The notes: generated by a model not told the origin, from the sequence alone. 32,242 nucleotides of DNA from Chalciporus piperatus (GCA_038093975.1 JBBPTG010000263.1:1-32242); one strand, 5' to 3'. Shown: positions 1 through 9,075, counted from the first letter of the stretch. Made by a program: numbers and translations.

Positions 1-30
1 GTGAAAGAGAACTTGAAGCGACGACAGTTG

Positions 31-108
31 CGAACGTGGCGCAAGTTTGAACTTCATGTGACTTTCAACTTACGCCACCACGTGACTTTCAAACTTGTGC
101 CATGTTCG
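31..108. repeat. Imperfect inverted repeat, 21-bp arms
   Basis: The arms at 31-51 and 88-108 are reverse complements over 21 bp with two mismatches. The core is CAAGTTTGAA on the left and TTCAAACTTG on the right. The space between contains a related piece (GTGACTTTCAACTTACGCCA, about 58-77), so the motif appears three times in two orientations. No reading frame is tied to it. It could be the end of a small transposable element or a local inverted duplication. Confidence 0.6.
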
Positions 109-257
109 TAACTCGCCACTCTTCCTCAACCACTCTCGTCCTCGACAAGCAAGCCGGCGTGGGCTCAACAGCCCCGCCGGTGACCAAAGGTGAGTACAAC
201 TCAATTCCTTCCGCTCCTCGATCGTCCCGCACCTCCTTCCTTGTACAACGCCGAGTG

Positions 258-331
258 CAACCGCTCGTTTCAACTCTCCGCACACCAACGAGCTCAACCG
301 CTCGTTTCCGCACACCAGAGGACACCCACGC
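258..331. repeat. 37-bp direct repeat, two copies
   Basis: The block CAACCGCTCGTTTC, followed by CGCACACCA, occurs at about 258 and again at about 295, a period of 37 bp. It lies in a C-rich stretch open on the plus strand in two frames. No protein family is recognisable in either frame. Confidence 0.5.
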
Positions 332-349
332 ACACCGGTTCATCATGGT

Positions 350-605
350 ACGTTTCTTTGCACTCTCTGGCCTCGTCACTGACCTCAGTCATCCATCCAG
401 CTCACCCACTGTCCTCTCCTTCCATCCTCCTCCCTTTCTGAACCAGGTAAGTCTTTGCTCTCTCTGGCCTAGTCACTGACCTCATCCATCCATTCAGCTC
501 ACCCATTGTCCTCTCCTTCCATCCTCCTCCCTTTCTGAACCAGGTAAGTCTTTGCTCTTCATGGCCTGGTCATTAATCTCATTCATCCATCCAGCTCACC
601 CATGC
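350..605. repeat. 97-bp tandem duplication, about 2.6 copies
   Basis: The phrase CTGGCCT occurs at 367 and 464, and its variant ATGGCCT at 561; the flanking sequence is also shared, giving a 97-bp period. Each full unit contains a C/T-rich run, then CTGAACCAG followed by GTAAGTCTTTGCTC. A consensus splice donor (CAG/GTAAGT) is therefore duplicated in every unit. The first two copies are nearly identical, so the duplication is probably recent. I recognise no protein across it. Confidence 0.8.
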
Positions 606-750
606 TGCACTTCAGTCCTCCCTCCAACCTTAGCTAGAAGTCTTGATGTAGTAGATACTTCTTGAATGTCATCATTGCTTGTCACCCCTCTCTGCTTCCA
701 GTTAGATCCTTGAGTGACAGATACTAGTACAGAATGAGCTGGCTCATTGT

Positions 751-1500
751 ACTGGATGACTGAGTGACTGAGTGACTGGGTAACTGAGCTACTGAGTGAC
801 TGAGTGACTAGATAACTGGGTAACTGGGTAACTGAGTGACTAGATAACTGGGTAACTGGGTAACTGAGCTACTGAGTGACTGGATAACTGGATAACTGGG
901 TAACTGAGCTACTGAGTGACTGGATGACTGGGATACTTGGCTATTGGGTGACTGAGCTACTAGATGACTGGATGACTTGGCTACTGGGTGACTGAACTCA
1001 CTTGCCAACTGAATTACTGGACCACTGGATTGCTTAGTTACTGCACTACTGGGCTACTGGAGTACTGAAGTACTGGGCTACTGAGCTACTGGATTACTGA
1101 TATTACTGATATTACTGGATGACTGGAGCACTGGAGCACTGCCACACTGAATTGACTGGGTGACTGGAACACTGGAGCACTGCCACACTGAACTGACTGG
1201 GTGACTGGAGCACTGGAGCACTGCCACACTGAACTGACTGGGTGACTGGAGCACTGGACTACTGGGCCACTGGGACTACTGAAATGACTTGGTGACTGGA
1301 TGACTGGATGACTGGGACTACTGAAATGACTTGGTGACTAGATGACTGGATGACTGAGACTACTGAGGTTACTGGAGCACTGACTCACTGGACTACTGGA
1401 TGACTGAGACTATTGGATGACTGGAACACTTGGTTACTGGATGACTGAGACTACTGGATGCCTGGGGCACTTGGCTACTGGCTCACTTGTCTGACTGGCT
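751..1500. repeat. Degenerate 8-bp satellite, consensus ACTGRRTR
   Basis: About 750 bp made almost wholly of diverged 8-mers such as ACTGAGTG, ACTGGGTA, ACTGGATG, ACTGAGCT and ACTGGAGC. Because 8 is not a multiple of 3, a run of units reads as an 8-residue periodic peptide; one minus frame stays open across 808-1008 for this reason alone. The right end abuts a palindrome and then an exon of a Tnp2-family transposase, so the array may belong to that element (inference). Confidence 0.85.
1122..1244. repeat. 41-bp higher-order repeat inside the satellite, three copies
   Basis: Three head-to-tail 41-bp units start at 1122, 1163 and 1204. Each has the order ACTGGAGC, ACTGGAGC, ACTGCCAC, ACTGAACT, GACTGGGTG, with only one or two substitutions between copies. 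The surrounding 8-mers are far more diverged, so this block was amplified later than the rest of the array. Confidence 0.8.
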
Positions 1501-1518
1501 CCAGTCAGACAAGTAAGC
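1481..1518. repeat. Near-perfect palindrome at the satellite/transposase junction
   Basis: The arms 1481-1498 and 1501-1518 are reverse complements over 18 bp with a single mismatch, separated by only two bases (CT). The inner 13 bp (CTTGTCTGACTGG) are perfect. It could extrude as a hairpin. It lies between the last satellite units and the acceptor-like TTTTTACAG that precedes the transposase exon. Confidence 0.85.
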
Positions 1519-1543
1519 TCCAGTCATTTCAGACTTTTTACAG

Positions 1544-2900
1544 TCTTGCTGATGAATATTGCTGAAGATCGGTCGACGTTCACGGCAGAAGCCTGGGGCT
1601 TCTGGTTCATGTACCTCGCGCCTATACTTCTCAAGGATCGTCTCCCGGACGACAAGATATACACGCACATGCTCCTCCTAGCTAATCTCATGAAAAAAAT
1701 GGTCAAGTTCACCCTCACCTACGAGGAGGTCAACGAGATTGAGCAGGGCTTGATTCAATGGGTCACCCTTTATGAAAGGTAAGTACTAGTCAAATTCTTG
1801 CCTTCAAGTCGAGAATGACTGACAAGCATCTCAAAGGTACTATTACCAGTACAATGAGGAACGTCTCGGGGCGTGTACCCTGCCAATTCACGGACTTTTG
1901 CATGTGGCAGCGGGAATACGATTCTGTGGACCAGTATGGACGAGCTGGACGTTTGCGATGGAGCGGTTTTGCGGAATGCTGCAAGCAGCGCTCCATTCTC
2001 GGCGGTCGCCGTGGAGTAGCTTGGACCGGCGCGTCCTCCACATGGCGTACCTCAGCCAACTGAAAGCAAAGTACAACCTTCAGGAGGAGCTATCTGAGAT
2101 CGGTCAAACTCGTGGTCGAACTGATCAGCTTTCGAAGCACGAACATGTTTACGCAGGATGTTCGTTGTAAATTTATTGATGGTCATTTTCTTCTAACCTC
2201 CGCGCGTAGATCCTATGCAGGCATTTCTCGGTCCTTACCGTGGAAATCACCAGCCCGACAACGACTTGCGCCGCCGTGTTGCATTATACCTTCAGGCCAT
2301 TATAGGTGGGAGGTTTGACCAGTTGATCGCCAATCTGCCGCGCACCATGCCATCTTGGTCAAAGCTTCGTATCCGTGATGGTGGAGATAGAATTCAAGCA
2401 GAACACTCGTTTCGCAAGTTTCGCGAATCGCGACGTGACAATACATTCGTGCGCGTGAGTCTTATGCCTTTCAGATGAGAACCGTGACTGAACAACACAT
2501 TTTGCTACAGTATGAGATTCGATTCGAAGACGCGAACGAGACAATTACCACCATCCAATATGGCCAGCTCGTGCGCATTCTCGTTTGCTCACTGGGGGAT
2601 GAGAGAATATGGAGGGAGCTCGGCAAGACAACTTTATTGCTCGCTCTCGTCAGGCCCCTGAAGACGAACGGCGATAACGCAGCATTTACTCCATTATTCG
2701 TGTCGCAATCCCTAGCGCCAATCGTTACCGACATACGCAACATCAAAGCAGTGGTTGGACGAGTGGAAACAGGGAAGCGCTGGGGCATCATCGACCGCTC
2801 GACGGGGCTGGCCAGAACTTCATTTGTACCCAACGAGGCCGATGGTGCAGAGAGTGAGTCAGAGGCTGAAGACGAGCCCTGGGACTTGGACTCGGCTTGA
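1544..2900 (+). CDS. 5'-truncated Tnp2-family (CACTA/Plavaka-type) transposase, C-terminal part
   Basis: Four exons join in frame: 1544-1778, 1837-2159, 2210-2454 and 2511-2900. All introns are GT-AG and 50-58 nt. The product is about 396 residues. It carries the run AEAWGFWFMYLAPILL near its start, then LPIHGLLHVAAGIRFCGPVW and FAMERFCGMLQ, which I know from the region after the catalytic core of fungal Tnp2 transposases. The tail is acidic (ESESEAEDEPWDLD). The catalytic N-terminal part is missing: upstream of the 1543 acceptor there is only palindrome and satellite DNA. The splice sites and stop are intact, so the fragment may still be transcribed, but it cannot encode a full transposase. 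Calling it a relic is inference; the family call rests on remembered similarity. Confidence 0.72.
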
Positions 2901-3602
2901 ACTGTGCTGAGGTTGGTGAACTCATTTTCAATGCTTGTAGCGTTCGCTGGTTGGATTCAATGATTCGTTTACATGATTCGCGAGCCCCGGAATTTTCATT
3001 GTATTTATCACATGACTAGTTAGTGCTCAGTGCAGCACTGGATACTGTGACAGGCTGATTGCGCGCTGAGATCAATGAAAATCTATTGCTCAGTGCTGCG
3101 CTCAATGGATATCAGTCAGTTTAGTTCCCACAGTGTTGACCAACTACAACTACCATGGACAAGGAAGAAGCACAACCACGACCCACCGCTTCCACCGTGT
3201 AATTCCATATGGCTGGCCTCGTGTCCTCCACTCAACCGTGGTTTTCCTATCACTGCCATGATGATCAGTCTTCGTGCTTTTTGTGATCTGACTCGCGCCT
3301 AACAAGCCCTTACGCACTGGGCGATGGCAGTGACTGTGGGTTCCGTGGAGAAGCAACCGGCGCAGACTCTGCCTATCTGTGGGATGCACAGCTGGTCGAC
3401 AGGAAACAACATGCAAGTTAATTTCTGCAATGTGAGCAATCATGGAGTATTTCGGGTTCATTCACTTTGTATAGAAGGTATCCGATTTGGGGACTTTTCA
3501 TCAGTGCGAAACGCATCGCTGCGGTGGTGATCACATAGTATGTCTTGCAAAAGACGCCCCATGTGTTCCCTATTATTGGATGTCGCAAGGTCGAACAGCC
3601 GG
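2901..3602. other. No gene found; subterminal-like short repeats
   Basis: Downstream flank of the transposase fragment. TGCTCAGTGC occurs at 3024-3033 and 3087-3096, each followed 16-20 bp later by GGATA. The first copy runs into CAGTGCAGCACTG, which is self-complementary. Such repeats resemble subterminal repeats of CACTA-type elements, but I cannot place an element end. The plus-strand open stretch 3324-3530 has no recognisable domain. Confidence 0.45.
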
Positions 3603-3791
3603 ATGCCAACCTTGAGGGTCTGGACTCCAGAACACATCGAGTACCTCGGGGGCATTCTGCCGTTCGACCCTGGTTTCCCGACCACGATGATTGTGAGTGT
3701 TCTTGATATATCCCCCTAAGCTCGTATCTGATATCTCTTGATACAGGGTGATGGCAGCAACTACAACTTCATGTTGAGGAGTGCCGCCTAA
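3603..3791 (+). CDS. Exon-like fragment, unidentified (44 aa if spliced)
   Basis: An ATG at 3603 opens 30 codons with fungal-like composition (start MPTLRVWTPEHIEYLGG), ending at a GTGAGT donor at 3693. An acceptor (ATACAG, to 3746) leads to a short in-frame exon, GDGSNYNFMLRSAA, with a stop at 3789-3791. The intron would be 54 nt. The product is too short for a known family, and no continuation is visible. It may be a small gene, or the start of a longer gene destroyed downstream. Confidence 0.2.
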
Positions 3792-4333
3792 ATGGAGAGA
3801 CAACCTGCACTCCATCCAATCTTCCCTGACTTGTCTTAAGCCATGGTCTTTTCTCGACGCAACCAGCCAATCCGAATCGAATCGCTCACTATCGTACACT
3901 TCGTACAATACAATCGAATCATTGGATCGTCACTTGCGAGTCACTGGCATCCTTCCAAATCACTGTCCGCGTGTTCACGTCGTACATCCTGCCGGCCATC
4001 AGGGGTATATTCAAGAGCGATGGAGCCGTTTGTCACCCCACGGGTCCCGCAATTTTTGTCTCTTGATTGGTGTTCGAGTGAGACTCTCCGGCTGTCGTAA
4101 GTCCTATAGGAGTTTGGATCAAGTCTGGAAATATGCTCGTAATGTCAGAGGGGAGCAGTTAGGAGTGATGATATCAACATAGATTCGGATTGCCATGCAG
4201 CTGGAGCGCCGATTGTGACTTTGAGGACAACAACGCAACTCCCCAGGGGTAGTTCAAACTAGGCACCGTGTACATTGAGGAGCGCATGCACGTCCTTCGA
4301 CTGGATGGGTAACAAAGTATAGTATATGTTGGT
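3792..4333. other. No supported gene; possible degraded coding
   Basis: One plus frame at about 3935-4050 reads like protein (it includes FQITVRVFTSYILPAIRGIF) but is closed by stops, with no convincing splice path. Together with the fragment at 3603-3791 this may be the remains of one gene. I could not assign a family. Confidence 0.3.
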
Positions 4334-6070
4334 CTACTTCACATTTAGTACGACGATCGGCAAACTCTTGTGTGAATTGGGATGGGAGTGCTTCGGTTGA
4401 TAACAAATTTTCCCCCACACGCCATCAAATTGTATGGGAGTAGAAGCATTGCAAAGGTGATTGATCCAAGCCTCCATTCGAACAAGCTTGCTGACAGTCG
4501 ATACACATTCATTGTTTGTAGCATCGATTGTGAACTTGACACAGTGATACTCGCCACTCGAATGATTGTAAATCCTGCACAACCCCCTGGCATGTCCCTT
4601 GTCAGAGGCATGGACGAGCATCCTGACAAAAGGATTGTAGAATGCAGTGCCAGGGTTGCTGGTGTAGACCTCGCGAATGTCAACTGTGAAGACATCATGT
4701 GTGTCGATGGAGATTGGGAGGACAGCACCAGGAGAGGACCTTGGTAATGCCAGGTCAACGCAAAGGGAACGAAAATGTTTGTTTTCTAGAACTCCACGTA
4801 AGAGCCTGATACTGGTCGACCCAGTCAGCGGATCAATGATGGAATCACGAATAGGGGTCAAGTTCTTGATGTCATTGCGGCCCATGAGGGCCTCATGGGT
4901 GAGGCAGAGTGTACAGGTGCGATCGGGGAGTGTTATTGGATCAGCAGGAAGAGTGAAGACTTGCACGAGATGTGAGTCAATTGGGAGCCGATGTTTCGAG
5001 CCGAAACACAGGATATGAGTCTTTGTGAGGATCACTGCCAGTGGCTCAAAAGGCCACTCTGGTAGTGTATCAATGGCACACTGGTGGATGATAGTAAGCA
5101 ATGTAATCTTTCATTTTTTTACTGTGGTCATTGACCAACTGAGTTGTGAACATTGGGAATTTGTAAAATATCCGCGTTTTTGTGTCGAAGAGGATTGCAA
5201 GTCTGCTCATGTACAGGAGGGTTGAGTAACGAGTCATCTCCACAATAGGTGTCTCGCTTGTAGGGACATTGAAAGAGTTGCAAAAGATGGGTTGATCAGA
5301 TCCATCCACTCGGAACTCCAAGAGATCCCTATGGGATGGATATATCAGTACAATCCTTGTGACTAAAGTCATGTACCAGACGTACCATCTTACTGAGCTG
5401 GTCCCAGTATTTGTCCCCAAGTCATGGCATACTAGAACATAAATGAACTCCCCCTCGATTGATGTGACAGAACATGCATCCCAATGATAAATTGTTCCTA
5501 CATTTTTCTCTCGGAAGAGATTCAGAGGACAGACTGCCTTCTTCTTGAGTTGGCCTGGCGTTTTCCATATGACTTGACGATGGTGAGCTCGATGACCGTT
5601 CAACTCTATGTCGTAGAGCACAATTTTCCTCCTCAACTCGCAAGTGAGCACCCATCTGCCACAAACCATTGTCGGGGATGTGCTGTGATGGCGTGGTTCC
5701 ACGGTGGGGATTTTTGTGCATGAATCTACTTTGAAGGGCTCGGTGGTCCAGGTTTGTTCCAGTCGTGTAGATTGAACGAGAGCACGCTCGAGAAATTGGG
5801 TCGATTGCGAAGGATACGGCCCGGGCGAACGAGGCAATCGTGCACTCCTGTAAAGAGCCTTCCAGAGTTCGTGATCATGGGTAAAATCACGGAATTGTCT
5901 TGAAGCCTGCCAGTGGAAAGCACATCGTGTGATGTAGTGGGCTAGTGAGTGGAGCTCATCAAATTAAGAAAGACCGAGCTGACCGCTCGTGCCCTGAGGA
6001 TGTCCAGAGGGCCGGCGAAAGATAGTATGTGCAGGATTATCTCGTCTGGCAAAGATTTGTTGGATGGCAT
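4334..6070 (-). CDS. F-box domain protein, four exons, about 518 aa
   Basis: Minus-strand exons are 6070-5975, 5906-5386, 5328-5136 and 5080-4334 (1,557 nt, 518 codons plus stop). The F-box is at residues 6-45: SLPDEIILHILSFAGPLDIL, then RARAVSS, and across intron 1 ASRQFRDFTHDHELWKALYR. F-box proteins recruit substrates to SCF (Skp1-cullin) ubiquitin ligases, so a substrate-receptor role is inferred. The remaining ~470 residues resemble the long C-terminal region seen in expanded agaric F-box families; I see no clear WD or LRR repeat. Intron 2 (5329-5385) is 57 nt and stop-free in frame, so a naive ORF call reads through it. Intron 1 has a weak donor (GTCTTT). The start codon is 73 bp from a transposable element, which may hold or replace part of its promoter. 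Confidence 0.78.
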
Positions 6071-6136
6071 GTCGAATGCAAGCGAGAACTTTGAGGCTCC
6101 TATTTCTATTTGACACTGGCAAGGGCAAGTCCCAAG

Positions 6137-6143
6137 CCCCTAA
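6137..6143. repeat. Left 7-bp target-site duplication CCCCTAA
   Basis: CCCCTAA lies directly outside the left terminal inverted repeat. The same 7 bp, in the same orientation, follows the right repeat at 7573-7579. A direct repeat outside inverted termini is what a target-site duplication looks like. Confidence 0.7.
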
Positions 6144-6189
6144 TGGTGGTGGGCGAAGCCCACCAACACAGCGTGATGCTTACATAAGC
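6144..6189 (+). repeat. Left terminal inverted repeat (46 bp)
   Basis: It matches the reverse complement of 7527-7572 at 44 of 46 positions. It contains an internal 8-bp stem with a 3-base loop. Confidence 0.85.
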
Positions 6190-6577
6190 TGTCCTGCAAT
6201 ATGTTGAGACTGAGACATGGCACACATTCGAGAATGTACCACCTCGGGCCGTAGATAGATGCGAAACAGTGTAGGTACATTCATACATAGTATATATACA
6301 TGGTCTCCAGGCCCGAAATGCATGAATTGAATGTGTCATTGAAATATGAGCATATGGGTGGTTTGGAAGAAGGTTAAAAGTCGTGATTGTGACATCCACG
6401 ACACAGTACTTTAAAAACCGTTGTGAAGGCGTGGACGAGGGGGTAAAATCCGTCAATTTTTCTCTGTATACCTGGAGTTATTGAGGTGTATTCGGTACAA
6501 TCTCGAACTCCCACCTGGAATACCCCTATACACAATGGAGTAGCCCGGATCGGGATTCGGGTAGGGGTTCTTCGTCG

Positions 6578-7370
6578 ATGCATGTACATGATACCCCCAG
6601 CGTCTTGTCCTCCTTTATGTTCGTGAAAGATGCCTCCAGCCTTTCGCACTTAGCCGCTGGTGCCATGGTGCATCACCCCTCCTATACACCTCTCAATAAA
6701 CGTCGATCTACTGCACAACATGAGCAATTACGTCGCTTACATGACGAGAAAGAGAACACACCGCTTCCTGATGCATCATTGATACACGCACCACCACCGC
6801 TTCCTCGGGATCATACAAACGCGCCAAAGTCCTCGAGGAGCGCTTGTCGAACGCGAATTACACTCTCGCGAGCATGAAACAGGAGCTGGGACATGTCGCG
6901 CAGCACCTTGCACGGGCGGAGGCAAGGGTGACGCGTACGGAGACAAAAACTCCTGACCGTCACAGGCTGCTCCGCAACGAGCAGAAGAAACTGAAGAGGG
7001 TGAAGCTGGCAGCAGATAAGTTTTGCGGGAATGTCGATTGTCACAGACTGATTAGCTCTGCAGGCCATGGTCAGCAAGGCCCTTGAAGACCAACTCGAGC
7101 TTCATCGAGGATCGTGCACTGATCCTGACATCCCTCTGAACTTAGTCTCACTTGAAGACGAAATCCTCTCGTTTTGAAGCTCTAATTGCCCCAGTCGAAC
7201 GGTACGAGGCACATGGAGAAGCTCCAGCAATGTTACCAGTGATCCCAGTGACACGCACAGTTAAACACATGGTCCCCAGATGCGATGTTGACGATTCTGA
7301 CGATGAAGATAGTATTTACTATCGAGTAACTTATTTCTTGATGTTTTGGACACTCGTTTGCTACAGCGTA
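6578..7370 (+). pseudogene. Decayed coiled-coil ORF carried by the TIR element
   Basis: Coding-like segments lie in different plus frames. 6578 to about 6790 includes LNKRRSTAQHEQLRRLHDEK. About 6805-7015 is a helical, charged stretch (SYKRAKVLEERLSNANY, then MKQELGHVAQHLARAEARV). About 7085-7175 includes KALEDQLELHRGSCTDPDIP. 7152-7370 includes RFEALIAPVERYEAH and ends with an acidic DDSDDED patch. The third join could use a ~55-nt GT-AG intron, but the first and last changes have no plausible splice sites, so frameshifts are likelier. The heptad-like helical stretch suggests a coiled coil. No transposase or known enzyme motif is seen; it may be captured host sequence or an accessory element protein. 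Confidence 0.45.
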
Positions 7371-7526
7371 TAGGCTGCTTAATTGAACTTGAATGTAGTT
7401 AATTCTTGTACACGATGTATTTACTCAATACACTTGTACTCTAGCACGACTGTTTTGGGTGTGGATTGGTGTAAATGGTGTTGTAGTGAGGGTGTGCCGC
7501 GTTTTGAGGCGTTTTAGGGGTTTTCG

Positions 7527-7572
7527 GCTTATATAAGCGTCACGCTGTGTTGGTGGGCTTCGCCCACCACCA
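7527..7572 (-). repeat. Right terminal inverted repeat (46 bp)
   Basis: Inverted copy of 6144-6189. Just inside it, 7511-7525 contains TTTTAGGGGTTTT, an inverted copy of the CCCCTAA flanking motif. Confidence 0.85.
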
Positions 7573-7579
7573 CCCCTAA
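7573..7579. repeat. Right 7-bp target-site duplication CCCCTAA
   Basis: Direct copy of 6137-6143, immediately outside the right terminal repeat. Confidence 0.7.
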
Positions 7580-7599
7580 GTCGTCGTTCGAACGCAAGG

Positions 7600-8935
7600 T
7601 TACACCTCGGGCACGATTGGATAAGGACGAGCAAACTTAGTCGGTATATAGTGGTAAACTTTTGTTGCTATCACAGAGTCAGCATATAGATGCCGAGTAT
7701 GTCCGAAGGACATATCTGACATATCCGAGTTCAGACTTGCCGCCGTCGTATCCTTCGAGGCATAATCAGCACCAGCACGCACGATCGCCAGTTTCCTCGC
7801 AGCAGCAGCTCGGGTTAGGCTGATGTACAGACGTCAAGACCCTCGACCTATGTGCTACTCGAACAAATAGTCTTCCGAGGGCCCTCGATCAACAGGTCGT
7901 CGCGATCGACGCTCGGCAGTACAGCCGGTGAGTTCAAACATTATTTTCGCCAGCAAGAGCATGGGGTCTCGATTGTGATCTATCTCCTCCCCTTCTGTAT
8001 CCTCCCACTCTGTTGAGGCTGGCAGAAAAGCGAGAAAGGAACGTGTCATGAGTTCGCACCATTTCTCCAAGGTCACATTCAAAGCCCATCGGCACCGGTT
8101 TCGTCTGTATAAGATTGATACTCAATGTGACCCCCCACATCGCCGTTATTCGTGTCTACACTCTCTTTCCTTCTGTGCAATAAACTCAAAGATGCTGACT
8201 GTGCCCTCCAATCCCACGACCACGCTGGGAAACCATCTCGCCGACACGGGCGATCGTAATGTCTCCACAGCAGCGCCTTCGGCAGTCTTTCCACTGACAG
8301 ACCCTGTACGAACCCACTCAGCTAACGGGTCTCTGTGAGGAGCGCGAGGGCAGCAGAAAACGCGTTAAGAGAATCCGTGTGTTTGGACATCTTCAACTGG
8401 AAACGAGGTTCCCTTACTGTTCGAGAGTATCGGCGTGTTCTGTTCCTCTTGGCCGAGAGACGGTTGAGGGATAACACCCTCCAGTGTCCCTGCCCTTGGC
8501 AAACCACTCCGAGTGGATTGAAGGTTGAAGATTGTGGCCCACGCGCCAGTATAGATGGCACTCATGGAGGGATCTGTACTTCCTCCTCTTTGTTGTCCTG
8601 GTCGATACACAATGAGTCCACCCAGAGATACCGCTTGCCGAGGTGGCGAGTCGCTTGATCGCGTCCTCGAGGGTTACGGGGACGGTCGGAAGTATCGTCC
8701 CAAGCTGATAACCAGGCGTAACTGAGAGCGACGAAATCGCTTCCTGGCACCACTTCCGAACGTTGAAAACGTACTTACGGAACCAAGCTAGACCCAGTGA
8801 CCTTCCGAGTCAGAGCAGTGCCTGTTCATAAGATGAAGAGAGTTCAAAGTGATGAGAGAGGGAGGATCCTGTAAGAACTCCCGGAGCACTCGGCACGGAA
8901 AATGGGCGGCTCACCTCACAGAGAACGGATGACAT
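7600..8935 (-). pseudogene. HET (heterokaryon incompatibility) domain pseudogene
   Basis: Hallmarks of the fungal HET domain appear in order on the minus strand but in alternating frames. SDFVALSYAW is at about 8740-8710. LPTVPVTLEDAIKRLA is in another frame at about 8695-8645. LGKRYLWVDSLCIDQDNKEE is back in the first frame at about 8640-8585. MSAIYTGAWATIF is in the third frame at about 8565-8525, followed by GLPRAGTLEGVIPQPS. A downstream RRDGFPAWSWDWRAQ (about 8240-8200) matches the C-terminal W-S-W signature of these proteins. The switches occur inside conserved motifs where no intron fits, so indels have broken the gene. The possible start is an ATG at 8935. The last exon may run to a stop at 7600 through a 45-nt intron near 7860-7816. 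In intact genes this domain takes part in non-self recognition and cell death after hyphal fusion. Confidence 0.75.
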
Positions 8936-9075
8936 GTTTGATCAACCCCACCGGGTGTTTTTTTCCGTGGTTGCTTGGCGGCATCGATCGTCCTGATTCG
9001 GAGTCGGCACTTTGTTCAAACAGGGGTGTTCTAGTTTGGGTTAGTACTTCGTCAACACTCCAACCAAACTCCAAC

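Larger units (their letters stand above)
6144..7572. mobile_element. 1,429-bp TIR element with 46-bp termini and 7-bp TSD
   Basis: The termini 6144-6189 and 7527-7572 are inverted copies of 46 bp with two mismatches. Both read inward as TGGTGGTGGGCGAAGCCCAC and on to GCTTA(C/T)ATAAGC. Each terminus also holds its own hairpin (TGGTGGGC, GAA, GCCCACCA). CCCCTAA flanks both ends as a direct repeat. No transposase domain is visible inside, only a decayed coiled-coil frame, so the element is probably non-autonomous. Superfamily is unresolved: 7 bp is short for hAT (8 bp). It sits 73 bp from the F-box start codon on one side, and 20 bp beyond the HET pseudogene stop on the other. Confidence 0.8.

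Noticed and set aside
102..479. 125-codon plus-strand frame at the left edge
   Set aside because: It crosses the 37-bp and 97-bp repeats, is low-complexity Ser/Thr/Pro, and has no recognisable domain.
808..1008. 66-codon minus-strand frame with an 8-residue repeating pattern
   Set aside because: The periodicity follows directly from the 8-bp DNA satellite; it has no start context and no family.
751..1500. Possible CRISPR-like array
   Set aside because: The units are 8 bp, contiguous and degenerate with no spacers, and the genome is eukaryotic.
6374..6649. Minus-strand frames inside the TIR element
   Set aside because: Short, without domains, and overlapping the plus-strand coiled-coil segments.
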